A stretch of DNA of 64,000 bases from Sipunculus nudus (GCA_026874595.1 CM049306.1:94231642-94295641); one strand, 5' to 3'. Shown: positions 1 to 13,300, counted from the first letter of the stretch. Made by a program: numbers and translations. The notes: generated from the sequence alone by a model not told the origin.

Positions 1-2
1 TT

Positions 3-197
3 CATAAGCATCCTTCCCATCATACATCGCTTGTTGTCAATGATGCTAAATTCCTATTGGTTGTTCCAACCGGAAAGCGCCATCTGCCAGACGGAGACGA
101 TGTAATATCTGACTTCATCCAGAGTAAGTGCCCATACTTTATTAATTCTGGTCATCCAGCAAAAGTTTTGGTCCCAACGGAGTCTAAGCATCTGTAA
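3..197 (+). CDS. Possible C-terminal end of an unrecognised protein entering from the left edge
   Basis: Frame 3 is open from the first bases to a TAA at 195-197, giving about 64 residues with a protein-like composition (VVNDAKFLLVVPTGKRHLPD, then a stretch ending VLVPTESKHL). There is no start codon, so it would be the end of a gene or exon lying mostly outside the window. I do not recognise the family. The stretch is short enough to be open by chance, or it could be a transposon relic. Confidence 0.25.
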   Translation, partial: HKHPSHHTSLVVNDAKFLLVVPTGKRHLPDGDDVISDFIQSKCPYFINSGHPAKVLVPTESKHL

Positions 198-393
198 CAA
201 TTATAATATGTGGGGTTTGTTTGGTGTCCTCACGCTTCACAAGGCATACACGTGTCTGTGGGTCTGTACGGATCCGTACAAACTTAGATAGTATAGACTC
301 TCCCCGCCAGAGGCTGCAGCGCTTGTATTGTTAACTATATATGTCAGCGCTGCAAGACTGCAGCAAAAGGCCGCCTAACTGTACAGGCCATTC

Positions 394-422
394 CCACAAC
401 TGTGATCGTATCACAGTTGTGG
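394..422. repeat. Perfect 12-bp-arm hairpin
   Basis: CCACAACTGTGA (394-405) and its exact reverse complement (411-422) flank a 5-nt loop. No function is recognised. The surrounding stretch 198-1170 holds no gene I can support, only (CA)n-like sequence near 715-750. Confidence 0.6.
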
Positions 423-1175
423 ATCCGCAACAATTCATCATACAGCTGGCTCGTCTGTGTCGTAAACTGTTTAAAACATGGATCAGCTATAGAAATCTGC
501 ATTCAAACGAATCCAAGCCTCTGCCATTCACTTATTCGGCCCATATTGCCAGGTTTACTCATGCACAAGTGACTGCATGTATACATTCGTGATTATTCCT
601 TGATGAAGTTCTTGGATCCGGATCATGTGCCGGTTCTCCATTGTTCCTTTCCCAAAAGCTCTGATAATTTCTTAAGGTTCCGTTCATGATTGCGTGAGTT
701 TTTTTGTGAACAAACACACAAATACACACACAAAAACACACACACACGAACGGGAATTAACGCATATACCCTCCTTTAGCGGAGGCAATAAAGGACATAT
801 TGTCTTCATTCTTTACACCACAAAAAAAGACGTTTCAACACAGAGAGTGTAACCTGAACACAAGCTTTATTTTATTGTTGAAAATTAAAAAGTTTAATAT
901 GAAGGGAGGGTAAGCACTTAACAGAATACACGAAAATATAAAAGGATCAGGAAATGAGTAAGAAGAATAAAACATATAAATGAGTGAACAGGTAGAATTA
1001 AAAAAGAAATATTGAGCATACAAGCTATAAAATGACACAAAGATAGGAGTTATTCTGCAGGTTTAACTTTTGGGAACACATGTGAACATTATCAAATTAA
1101 AAGGTAGAAATATATATTTTACTATTTGATAATTCCTTGAAATCCCAGGGGCGTCAATACAAGGGGGATGGGGTA

Positions 1176-2223
1176 TAGTGGAACCTCTCCTAGTGGTCAC
1201 CTCTATAAAGTGGGCACTTATGGGCAGTCCCATTTTTTCTTCTCCTAAGTATGTTGAGCTAATGTGGGCACCTCTATATTCTGTGTTGTGGGCAGTTTTA
1301 TAGAGCTAATGTGGGCACTACACGGATTTTCATGGTTTTCAAGGTTCCTTATAGCAACTTTGAAAGCCTTCTTTATAGCGTTTTTGAAGTTATTAAGATA
1401 ATATTAATTCTCAATGATTTAATAATAATATTCATAAATTTGAATAATAACATTCAAAACAAATGAACGAAATTAAGAGGTGTACAAGTGAACGTTGCAT
1501 AAAATTATTATAATCTAGTTGACTCAAGATTTAGCTTGGGATGCATGCATGCTAATTAGATTGATATGCCTGCGCTGGCTCAAGTCACAGATTAATATTA
1601 TAAATAATATTTGTTATAAATTAATATTTGTTTGTTTGGCTACTAAGAGTGGTAGGAAGCCCTGTTCATTCACTCAATTAATACTCTGTGATGAGGTGAC
1701 ACAGCTAAATGCCCCTTTTGCCCCATCACAGGCAGTCAGGTCCATGCCCTCTAGACCAGGGCAGTTTTTATTTAACAGTTGTTACATAACGATTCATACT
1801 GTTGAAATGTTGTTCCGCCTGGACTCTCTAATAGTAAATGCAAATCTGCAACGTGCACTATGCTCCACGTGCACTTTGCTCCAAATAATCTTCAATCATG
1901 GACTTTTTCACCACGTAATAAGAATTGTGACAATTTAACAAATTCGTTAAAGGTGTATCACACTTCAAATGTTTATGGACTTAGAGTGACTGGATTACTG
2001 TTTGTGTTTTACTTACTTGTCTACTTGATATATAATGTTTTCTTAAGATGATAGTATTTAGATTAGTAACGTATTGTCTTTGCTTTTTTACTTGTGTATT
2101 TTTTTTTATCAGAAAATTACTAAATTACAAAGAATTTATAATTAAGAATTATCACTTCCCTTGGTTATGCTAAATACAACACGCTGCTTTGCCAATTTGT
2201 GCTCATAAAATAAAAAAAAATGA

Positions 2224-2270
<47 letters not shown>

Positions 2271-2624
2271 TATTTAAATATATATATATATATACAAATA
2301 TCTTATAGACCATCTGCACAAAGCTTCCTTTCATTGTGCTTATTTTTTTGTCCATACTTTAATGTAATAAAATACATATTTTCTAACAAATGTCATGATA
2401 ATTAAAAATAAATTGTCACTGAAAAACGTATAATTAAATAAAGAGAGATGATACATGCAATAAGTTAATCTAGTAATCTCAAAACATGAGTAATTATAGC
2501 AATATATCATACTAGGGGACAGCACTCTATGTGCTGGCCATTACCTCCATAAATTGGGCACCTCTGTAAAGTTGGCATTTTGGTCCAGTCCCAAGGGTGT
2601 CCACATTATGGAGGTTCGACTGTA
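1176..2624. mobile_element. Non-autonomous TA-target DNA transposon relic
   Basis: The left end reads TA then GTGGAACCTC (1178-1187). The right end reads GAGGTTCGAC (2611-2620) then TGTA, so the terminal inverted repeats are roughly CAGTCGAACCTC with a TA target duplication. Inside each end is a direct repeat of about 35 bp containing CTCTATAAAGTGGGCA or a variant (about 1199-1233 and 2562-2594). The TIR style and TA site fit the Tc1/mariner-pogo superfamily, which is inference. No transposase was seen. The open frames at 1519-2051 resemble no known protein. Confidence 0.45.
2226..2295. repeat. (TA)n microsatellite
   Basis: Almost uninterrupted TA dinucleotides, broken only around TTAATATTTAAA. 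Confidence 0.9.
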
Positions 2625-2881
2625 TATGTCATCCCCACTTTTTAGCAAGAGGGTTTGGTCAATGTTACCATGTCCCTTGATATTCGGAGAATAATAGTTA
2701 TACACTTTACTCGTTTACTCTTAGATATTATATATGTAAACCTGGTTTAGGATTAACATATATTTTAAATATAATACCTTATTTTTATAATCTTATACTA
2801 AATTGTAATACATTTGAAATGTCTCACACGGACAATAAGTGTTATAATATTATAATATATATCATATCAATACAATAATAT

Positions 2882-2883
<2 letters not shown>

Positions 2884-2926
<43 letters not shown>
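2884..2926. repeat. (TA)n microsatellite
   Basis: TA dinucleotide run. The rest of 2625-4150 is AT-rich and holds no gene I can support. Confidence 0.9.
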
Positions 2927-2931
<5 letters not shown>

Positions 2932-3037
2932 ATTATATATAAATTAATCTACTGGTTTACTGCAATAACCAACTGCTAGAGTGCTCTACGTAGTGGAAAA
3001 AAATGTCTGACAAAATTTGATTCCTCTATTTGTATAA

Positions 3038-3039
<2 letters not shown>

Positions 3040-3080
<41 letters not shown>
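3040..3080. repeat. (TA)n microsatellite
   Basis: TA dinucleotide run. Confidence 0.9.
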
Positions 3081-3083
<3 letters not shown>

Positions 3084-4159
3084 ATCCAACCTTTGAGTAC
3101 CCCACTTATCCCTGCGAGTCATGCCCCACTATGAAATCCATTTACTTGGGCTGGCACATACGCCCATTACAATTCTGGTAAATATTAAAATTAAACCGCC
3201 ATCGCTACCTTTTTTAAGTGTATTTAGGTGCAAACAGACAAACTATACCTTGTATGTTTCAGTGTCACAGCTGAATTTGAATGTTAATTTCTCAAAGCGT
3301 GACCTACGCTTAGCATTGACTGTGTCTCATTTAAGCTACATTCCTAGAATTAAATACTTTTCTCGCAGTCCAGCACATATAATGATATATAATTGATTAA
3401 TCGATCCCTTGCGACTTCGTGTTTGCGGGGTTGATATGACCTGTCCTCAGAATTTTTCCGATTTCTAATTGACAACTATAGACCGGGTTGTTCCTTAAAT
3501 AATTAATGGGATATTACATATTTAACATGTGCATGCGAGGCACCTGAAATTAACAAAGCCTGTCATGTAAGTTTCAGTGTCACAGCTGCATGGTGTTGAT
3601 CGTTCAAGTAATTTTGTCGGTGGTTCTCGTTATTACTACGTTCTCGGTCAAGTGCATGTTATTTTGAAAACATTTTTTCCAGTCTTTCTGATATACATAC
3701 TTTAAACCACATATAAATTGTACAACAATACAGAAAAAAAATTCACACACAGAAAAGAACGGTTTTTTTTTTCATTCAAAATAGCTGATAAGTATGGAAT
3801 CATAACTACTGTACAATCTATCTGGGAAAACTAAAAGCAGAGGGGATTTGTTCCATTTTAAGGAGTTCATCATCTACTCCATAAACAATTTCCCTTTCTT
3901 CTGAAACAACTCACTTAAATTATTTATTTTTTACTGCCTCATTAATGTACTCGGTGACCTTTTCAAAATACTAAAAATATTAATATTAATTATAATTTCA
4001 AATTTTATGCATGGTTCACTTTGCTCGTTATTTAACTCTTATTGCCTGATATTTATTTTATATTTTCACTCTTAATGCCACACTTTACAAAAGTTTATGA
4101 ATGTCTGAGCTAGAGTGTAGAGTGCTTTCATTTTGTTTCACCTGTTGTTAGCGAACCTG

Positions 4160-5480
4160 TGAGCTTATGCGATGGTGTGGCGTCGTCCGGCGTCCGTCGT
4201 CTGTCGACCGGCGTCCGTCGGCCGTCGTCCGTCGTCTGTACGTTAACCCATACTATCTTGAAAACAGCAAGAGTTAGCATCACGAAATTTTATGCAAAAA
4301 ATGAGTCATCTGAAAAACTCTGTCGGATTTTGCTTATTTTTTGGCTAACTGCGTTTTCTTGGATTTTATAGGGAAAAAAATAAAAAAGCTTTAAAAATCT
4401 TCTTCCCTGAAACTGTTCAGCAAAATTGTCCAATACTAGTATTTTACAGAAATGATTCCTGGAACAATCTCTCAAGTTTGTTCGAATGATTTAAGTTCGG
4501 TGATTTTTGGCCGAGTTACTGGAAGTTGAACTTAGTCGTCTGTCCAAAAAAAGCATACTAAAATTACAATCTCAGAAACGGCTGGAGCTATCATCACCAA
4601 ATTTTATGCCAATGTTGGTCACAAGAATCATATCTGAAATTGAGGTATTGGTGGCGCCACCTGCATTGGCCTTTTTTGTACGGGGGTCATTGGTCATCTG
4701 TACATTAACCCATAATTTCTCAGGAATAGCAGGAGCTACCATCCCCAGATTTTATGCAATAATCTGTCACATATCAAATTTTGTGGGATTTAGCTTATTT
4801 TTTGCAATCTGCATTTACTTAGATTTTATAGGGAAAAAGCTGAAAGAAACTTTAAAAGTCTTCTTCTTGTAAACAGTCCAGCCAAATTGTTCAATATTTT
4901 ACAGAAATGATCCCACAGGCAAGCGCTCTCAAGTTTGTTCTGATGGTTTGCATTTGATGAATTTTAGCAGAGTTACACGAATTTGAACTTAGTCATTTGG
5001 CCAAGTAAGCATACTGACATAGTAATCTCAGAAATGACAGAAGCTAGCATTACCAAGTATTGGGCAAATGTTGGTCACAAGACTCATATTTAAAGTTGCA
5101 GATTTCGTGGTGCCACCTACATTGACCTGTTTTTATGGGCAAAAACCTCATAATTTTAGCCTCTTTCAGCTTAAAATGTTTATGATATAACTGTCAAGTT
5201 GAATCGTTCATTTTTTCAAGAGAATTATCCTAGGACATGGTTCTTTCAATCATATCAGAATAGATTGAGTTTGTTGATTTTTGGTTGAGTCGTGAAAAGC
5301 TTAAGTTTGGTCTTATGGCCATTATTATTATTTCAAACTGAGGACTGCAAAAGTGTTCCTCTACAAAATTATTGTTTCAGTTATAACTTCTGTAACATTG
5401 CACAAAAATTATTCTTAGGTGGCCTTTGTTCAAGTTTACTTGAATGGTTTTTGGCAGAATTATTTGACCTTTAACAATGA
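4160..5480. repeat. Diverged tandem repeat, unit about 462 bp, with GTCCGTC-rich leader
   Basis: A leader rich in GTCCG/GTCGTC (4180-4238) is followed by two full units. The marker TTAACCCA occurs near 4243 and 4705, and the marker GGCGCCACCTGCATTGG/GTGCCACCTACATTG ends each unit near 4660 and 5110. A partial third unit runs to about 5480. Unit 1 carries the perfect palindrome GGTGGCGCCACC, also present near 19.4 kb and in the array at 39.9-41.4 kb. The open frames here are non-coding repeat. Confidence 0.7.
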
Positions 5481-5659
5481 AAGGGACTGCATCTCTTATT
5501 ATTCTTGATATTTTGATAAAAAGTTTATGAATATGTCAGCTTGAAAAAAAGCATTTTAGCCAAAGTCTTTCAGTATGTGTAAACAGATTTACCAACAGGC
5601 CAAAATTGTGTCTGTATCTTTAAATAGGTTGAGAAACAGCCAACTGTTTCAGTTTTGGC

Positions 5660-6175
5660 AACAGATCAAGAGTTCATTCAGTGCAGCCAGATATAGGTCA
5701 AGAGTTCAATCAGTGCAGCCAAGCACAAGGCATGTGATCACCTCATGGGTGACATGTGAACACGTCATGGGCCCCTTGTGATTTCCTCATAGGTAGCATG
5801 TGATCACCTAATGAGTATCGTGTGATCCCCTCATGTGTGTCATGCCCCTCAGGGCTGCATGTGGAGCCAATCTGTTAGCTTATGCAATGGTGTGAATACT
5901 ATTTCAGATTTGGCAACAGGCTCTATTTATAGCTTTGGCAGACTGCCAACTGTGTCAGATTAGGCAACAGGTCAAGATTTCACTCAGTGCAGCCAGGTAT
6001 AGGTCAGGAGTTCACTCAGTGCAGTAGCTGCATTCTATTTATAGCTTTGGCAGACTGCTCACTGTGTCAGATTATGCAACAGGTCAAGAGTTCACTCAGT
6101 GCAGCCAGGTACAGGTCAAAAATTCACTCAGTCTAGCCGGGTGCAGGTCATGAGGTCACTAAGTGCAGTAGCCTT
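5660..6175. repeat. Minisatellite region (CAGGTCAAGAGTTCACTCAG units)
   Basis: About seven imperfect copies of a roughly 35-bp unit, core AGGTCAAGAGTTCACTCAGT, occur between 5660 and 6175. A separate run of imperfect units around CATGTGATCACCTCATG occupies 5729-5850. No protein is implied. Confidence 0.7.
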
Positions 6176-6177
6176 TC

Positions 6178-9100
6178 TCACCTAAGCCTGGTTAGCCCCA
6201 TGCATCAGACTCAAGGTAAGTTGGATGTACATGTATTGGCTTGATATTTTGAAGTCATGACCGACTGATTTCTAAAATCACTGCACACTTATTACTTTGT
6301 TTTACTTTTTTAAATTGCATTGATTCTTTAATAAGTTAACCTTAAATCGGAATTGATAAACCCTACATATTTATGCCTGTTATATATAATTATGCCGGTT
6401 ATATATCATTAAACACTGCAAGGTTAAAAACATCGAAAACCGTTGCAAAAGCACGTGACGTCATTTTAACAAGAAACTGATCCGATCACAGATCGGTTAA
6501 GCCTAGCTAGGTTACACTGTCATTAGCCATGACAACCCGACCCAGTAGGCAGCGATAATAATTGGCTGGTAAGCCTACTTGGGTCGTGATACAAGCAATA
6601 TCGAGGAATGCATCGCAGCGGTCCTCCATCATGTTGCATTCATATTGTGGTAAACAGCCCAGAATCTTAACATTATTCTAAGAATGATGAATTAACACAA
6701 GAGAATATATGTGAACTCAAACCCCAAACTCAAAAACCCCATCTCTATAGTAACGAGTCATTTCCTATACTGCTGCACCCAATAACCCGTGCGAGCCATG
6801 CTTGTATTGATGCGGTCAGAAATTCAACAAACATGCGGAGGGATTTACCAGTATGCTGAGTTAGAACGGTTCTTCTCGTCCATTTTTGGTGTTGTATAGT
6901 TCATGTCAATTAACAGTGTACCTGTAGGCCATGAGGCGTTGTCAGAAATGACGAAAATATTTACATCCTCATTGGGGCCTTATAATGCGTTCCTCAGACC
7001 TAGATGTAAAGGCACTCTGACACCCTGTAATCTGGTCGTAATTGTTAGAGGGCCGATATGGCGGTACACTGTCAAGAGATCTCACTACGGATCATCACGC
7101 ATTGGCCGCTATTTTATAAGGACCATCCCTAGTGAACCGTAGGGAATCGTAGAGAGTCCGTGGTTTAGCCCGTTGTCATCCGCCATGTTCCCTACTTTTT
7201 GTGTTTGGTCCGTCAAACTCCACGGAGGTTTTGAAATGTTTAAAACTTCCATGGTGCTAGAACGGATGAGTCAATTCGTGGACAGACCACGACACAGCCG
7301 CCAATGGCTGTAACGTCAACATGCATGTTCCAACTACTTCCGATCATGCGTACGTCGTTGGCAGCTGTCTTTTCTGGTCGTCAGCACCGGGGTAGGGATT
7401 TGCCGGGTGGCGAGACGGTTGCGACACGACCAGTCGTGCTTGGCCGATCGTGAGACTCCGTAGGGCTTCCGTGAAAGTCCCTACTCAGACCGCCCCATCC
7501 CGTGGGAATCCGTACTAGTTCCGCCATCCGTATATCGTCGTAGAAACCCCTCCCATTTCCTGATCTTGCCGCAGTGAAACCGTATCAAAGCCCTACCGAC
7601 GCCCTCATTAACTGTTGGAATCCGTAACAACAGCACGGTAGCAGTACTCAAACCGTGAGAAGCTTCCCTGACAGCATGGCTGCCGTCGAAAAATGACCCC
7701 ACAAGAATATTAAAAGCTTTATTCATTGGTCTTACGGAAGACAGAATGGCAGAATGACTACATATGGTTCTTTTATATATCATTGTCACTATTTAAAAAA
7801 GGTATGATTCATTTTGCTTGCAATATCCCCGTTGCTTTTGGTTATTCTACATTGGTAAATAATAAATTTGCTCCGGTCAAGCAAAATGAAAGTTTAAAAT
7901 TTTTTTGAAAATAACCCCCCACCCCCACCCCCTTGACATTATTGTTGTCATACAAAGGACTGCCGTCCAACACTCCTTTGTATTCTGAGCACATCAATGT
8001 ACATAAACACATGATACAAAATATTTTGGATTTACAACAATAATCACCTGGCGTAATTATTCCTGTGATTTGTCACATTTTTTTAGCATACTCAAAATCC
8101 GACGAATTGCTACGATTGTATTCGATTACTATACTACGATTTTCTAAAATTTGCTGCGACTGAATCTTGTTGTGTGTGCACCCCCACGATGGGATTTCCT
8201 ATAATATTGTAGAAAATCGCAGGAAACCGTAGGCGCATCGTGGTAGACCTGCTTTATATATCGCCATCTGTGGACCCTGACAAGTACTATTCTAAGCTGG
8301 AACCCAACGTGAAAGAAAACGCTGGGAATTATAGCCCTGTTGAAGATAAAGTTTGTTGTGGACCTATAGGCATATTGCCTATACTTATCCGAAAAACGTT
8401 CATCCGAAAAATCGTTGAAAACTTAAAACTAAAATGCTGATCTCTTTTCCGAATACAAACAATGAAAAAGCAATGAATTGAATTCTTATTTCCTAGGGCC
8501 AATTAGCAATGCATTTTACATGATGAATTGATAAAACTGATGGAAATCCTTCAAACTATACTTTTCCCAACGTTTATTTTTGACCAGCTTCATTCATTCA
8601 TGTCTGTTATTCTCTGGTAAACCCCGGTGTCCAGCAACAGGTAAGTCATCTGGAATCGTTTATCCGAACAAAAACCTTGACCCATAGCTTTTTGGAAAAA
8701 CGATGCTCCCTGTACTTTCAGTTGGCATGCCCGCGCCTTTATCGAATCCTGACAGGTTTATTTGTTCCGAGTTTCTCGAAACCGCTCATGGGGCTGCCAT
8801 TTGCATAGATTTGTCAAACCTGTCACATTATGGGAAATTATGGGTATACCGCTAGTAATAATAATAATAATTATTATTATAATGATTGATATTATTATTA
8901 TAATTATTATTATTATCATTATCGCACAATGAGGCCACTTAATAATTTAAGATAAATAAGTAATATAATAATCATTCATATACACACATGAAAGTCAAAA
9001 ATTAAACAGGAGTGTATATATATTCATAAAACTTCGATATTCGGAACTTACTAACTATATATATATATTCCATTTTGTGGCATAGCTACCGTATACAAGT

Positions 9101-10117
9101 TGGACAAGACTGTTTAACTGTTTAAAAGCTGTTTATTCATTCATTAATTGAAGACCCTATTCGTTTGGTTTATCAATTTCATCACTTTAGTGACACATAC
9201 ATTTTTCCTTTTTTCAAAATAGCCCAAAACTCATGTCATCATAAAACCCATGTCCTGATCCAAACACTTGAACGATTACTTTAAAATCGCTTTGCTTATT
9301 AAAACCACTTCACGTAACAAAACATTATTCTGGGCCTATATATGTGGAATTCAAAATACAAGATCATACCGGATCTTCATGTGACACTCAACAGATTTTG
9401 TGAAACAGGTTTAATTATTTTGCACCAAAAAAAAAAGATTTTATTTTCTCGTTTATCCAGGATACGATTTTGCATAAATTGTCAATAAAAAATTAAACAA
9501 CAGAAAATACCTCCAGAAATGCAAAGTAAATGCTAACGTCAACTTTCACATTTGTAAGGAAATATATTGCTAAGTTTTCTTATATCGATTAATGCATAGT
9601 TTTATCAGTCCGCATATATAGAACTTGCATGTGACACGTTTTTATAAATTGTTCGAAAAGTAGGTCTTGAAGAGGGTCGGTCCCTATTCCGTGTTTCGTT
9701 TCGTGTTTTACTTTTATGCTTGCCTGTTTGGACGATAATATAAGAATTTACACGCGTCAAAGGTTAAAAGACTGGAACTTTTTTACCCAATAGCCTATGG
9801 TACCTGTTGACAATGCATGGCACATGAATGACTGATAAACTGTTGATGTGACAACAGAATAAAGTAAATGAGCAGTACTGAAAATTAGACAACCTAAGCC
9901 GAATTCTCACGCCGGCCATATTTCATTATTTGTGTACATTGGATATCGCTTGGTAACGGGTATAAATTATTTTTGTGTAACGGACGCAAAGAAAATACAA
10001 CACAGGTATAGCATCATATATCTAAATTTACCCCGAATAAAATACTATTTATACCAATAAACATAGTGTATTGCAAAAGATGAAAAAATAAGCATGTGGG
10101 AATCACCTGGATACTCG
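6178..10117. other. Intergenic stretch upstream of RAB28
   Basis: No gene can be supported. Visible content: a CACGTG/TGACGTCA composite at 6452-6463; a slightly GC-richer part from 6900 to 7700 with no recognisable protein; an inverted pair CGATTTTCTA (8137-8146) and TAGAAAATCG (8210-8219); and a palindromic TAA/TTA microsatellite near 8858-8925. Most of the rest is plain AT-rich sequence. Confidence 0.6.
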
Positions 10118-10125
10118 TGACGTCA
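10118..10125. promoter_or_regulatory. Perfect CRE octamer upstream of RAB28
   Basis: TGACGTCA lies 133 bp before the RAB28 start codon. This is the CREB/ATF consensus and sits at a promoter-proximal distance, although the transcription start is not known. A possible 3' splice site (TTCTGCAG) ends near 10221, so part of the leader could instead be a separate 5' exon. Confidence 0.35.
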
Positions 10126-10257
10126 TGGAGGTTCCTGCCAAATATTTTGCCAAAGAAACCAGTCAACAAGGGAATACCAAAAGCGTGCAGGGAATTGTTT
10201 TCCTTGGTTGCCCACTTCTGCAGACTTTACTGATAAAAAGATAAGTAATAAGGCATA

Positions 10258-10332
10258 ATGGGAGACTCAGATGATGATACGCCCGACAAGCAACTGAAAA
10301 TTGTCATAATGGGCGACGGTGCCTCAGGGAAG
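10258..10332 (+). CDS. RAB28: RAB28 coding exon 1
   Basis: Residues 1-25: acidic N-terminus, first beta strand and most of the P-loop (GDGASGK). The donor AAG|GTATGC falls between codons, inside the nucleotide-binding loop. Confidence 0.95.
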
Positions 10333-13300
10333 GTATGCTTATGTTATTATGTCTCTTTTATTTGCAGGCTATTTTCATTCCCAAATATTATCAATAATTA
10401 TGTAACTCAGACTCAGTTACTGATATATGTACATATTACATAAACTATTGATCCACAGTTTCATGTCGACGTGTTTTAGGGGAACCATCTAAAGCAGATC
10501 CATAATATTTTTATGACATTGAAATGATAATAATAATTATATATATATATATAATATTGACATATTTATATGTATATTATATGACTTATTTATAACGAGG
10601 TCTACATGATGAGACGTGAGAAATAATGTCATTTCCTCTGCTTGTTTCCTTATAGTTTCTTGTGTATTGACAGTATTCCACTGCTAGATATCTGATGTCT
10701 TTGTAGACCCAGTTGTGGCTCTGTTGTAAACACAGAGCCACAGGTCGCTGGCTTCATTTATCTAGCGGATGGGAGTGCATGCACTTTTAGATGATGGTGA
10801 GCAGGGGTGATTGTTTCAGCCAGGGTTGTGCAGGGCATGTGTTACATCATCACTGCTAACTTCCTGATCCACAAAGCTGAAATGTGACACATGCACCTGG
10901 CCGGCTGAAACAATCCAGTGTGTTACTCTGGTAACAACCCATGTAGCCAGTGGTCTTGTGTAGCAAGAGGACTTGTGTAGTCAGTTGTCTTATGTAGCCA
11001 GTGGTCCAGTTACAAGGACACTCACAGCAGTGATGATGTAACACATACACTGCACACCATTGGCTGAATCAATCACCCCAGTTTACCCCACTCAATATAA
11101 GATGTACTTAAAATGGGTGCATTGTCAGAAGATGCATGTTTTCCCATCCACTAGATAAATAGTGTCTAGTTGGCAGTGTTGCCTCATTGACAGATCTGCC
11201 AACCAGACCACAAAATATGATATTTAATTCATTAAATTATGCAAAAGATTATTTAGGACGGTGTGAAAAAACGAAAAGAAATGGAAATAACCAGGAGAAT
11301 TGGTTAATGTTCATACTTTATGAAAGAAGAAATACCTGCAAGTATTAACCACAGTGGGGAAATCCTGACAACCTTGTACATAAATCATGTTTATTATTGA
11401 AGAGAAATTGTTATAAAACCTGTATTCTACTTTTTAGACTTCACTGGCTACCAGGTATGCTCAGGAACAGTTTGGTAAACAATACAAGCAAACAGTTGGT
11501 GTGGATTTCTTCCTGAAAAGAATAGAACTGCCAGGTAAGTATTAACTAGGAATTTTTTACCTGAGATTTTCTCAGTGCCTTACATAAATGCAGTGAGTAG
11601 ATTCACAGTCAAATATACTCTTGGAGCACCCTTTATTTGCTAAGACTTTCAGAATACTTTTTTTTTGCCCTCGCTGCTGTAGTTTTTATTTAATTATGCA
11701 TAATATTTTGTATAGTTACATCCATGATATTCAAAGCATATTCTCTGCAATTTCTCAGCAACTGCCCACCATCTGTTGTGATGCTAACTTAAAGCAGGGT
11801 ATATTTATTATTACTGGTGGCAGCCTGCACAGATCAAGCTAATCATTTGGATACAATCATAAAAAAAATACTTGTAACCTATATTCTATGAGTAACAGTG
11901 CTATATATTAATTTTGGCAATTTTAAAGTTAGACTTTGATTGGTAAACAAATATTATGTAAAAGATCCAATTTTTAAAGGAATAACCATGGAATTTTCTT
12001 TAACTGTATACATAAGCTGATTGAAATTGGGTGGCTTGCTGTAACTATTTTAACTTTTCTTAATTGTTTTACCATTTAAAGTTTATGTTTTTAGACTGAA
12101 AAAAAATTACAGCAATTCTGTTAGATTCAGCTTGGCAGGGACAGGCAAATCAAATCATTGGAATATAAAATCGAATTGAAATGTATCTTGAACATGGCAC
12201 ATTCTGAAGAGAAGAAAGTTTACCCATCTTTTTCCTTAGAAACTAGCACTGACAATTGAATAAAATTATTTTTTTTTAATATATTTTAACTAAAAATCAT
12301 TCATACAAAAAGGAACAAGGGTAGATTTTTCAGGCATGGTTTTATTGATTTTGTGAAGGAATGGCTACATTGATTTGATGTCTAGAGGGATGTGCCTCTT
12401 CCATCAGCTTATTAAAATGCTTTATAAATATAAGATGTATGGCTGCCATGAACTGATTGTTTCCTTGGTTAAAATAGTTGAAACATTAAATGCGTACTTA
12501 TCAAATTAACAGTTAAGGTGTGGCATACATGTTAAATGTAGTCCTTGCAAAGTGGTCCTGTTCAATTATGTTAATGGTATAATTTTGTTTTGTTTGTTGT
12601 TGTGAAAACATGTCCCATACAGACCAATCTTATGTGTGGCTCACGTATGTATTGAAGGAATGATTTCTTCCATCACCTGCACACGAAAAAGACTTTCTAA
12701 TTTAACATGTAACTGAAGATTAAGCTAAAATGTACAGTATGGTCTAATTTCAATAGCAGCATACATTGTTGCAGTTATATAAATATTTTCTTTGGGTGAA
12801 ATATCATGATAAAATGTGTAAAATGGTAATTAATTTATCTGTATTCCAGGTAACACTCATGTAGCTCTACAGGTGTGGGATATTGGAGGCCAGACATTGG
12901 GAGGGAAGATGCTAGACAACTATATTTATGGAGCAAATGTAAGTATTACTATCAACACACAGTATACATGTATTGTATTCACAAAATATAAGTTAAATTA
13001 AGTGGCTTTTTACTTAGGCAAAAAAAGTTGATTTCTCAATTTTGATAGACAGACCTGCCCATACATGGGGAGGTTTCTGGGTGGGCCAGTAGCAAAAATA
13101 CTATCTTTATGCCTATGGGCCAATGATATTATCTTTCTTCACTATTTTATTTCCAGGGCCAGTCTCCCTTCCGAGTCAATTCCTGAATGTAGAACATTAA
13201 TAAGCTTTAAAAATGGTATATTGGGTTTAATCCTAGCCATTTCTTTGGATTTGAATTTCAAGAATAAGGTCTATTATTTTTTTTTTCACAATTTATATAA

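Noticed and set aside
341-592. 83-codon open frame
   Set aside because: Includes the hairpin at 394-422, shows no recognisable family, and has no splice or promoter support.
1519-2051. Open frames of 139 and 63 codons inside the TA-flanked element
   Set aside because: No transposase motif or DDE signature, and the composition is that of AT-rich non-coding DNA.
3121-3396. 91-codon open frame
   Set aside because: No family features and no neighbouring exon signals; length is within chance for this base composition.
6452-6463. CACGTG overlapping TGACGTCA as a promoter
   Set aside because: 3.8 kb from RAB28 and with no nearby exon, so I list it only as a motif in the intergenic entry.
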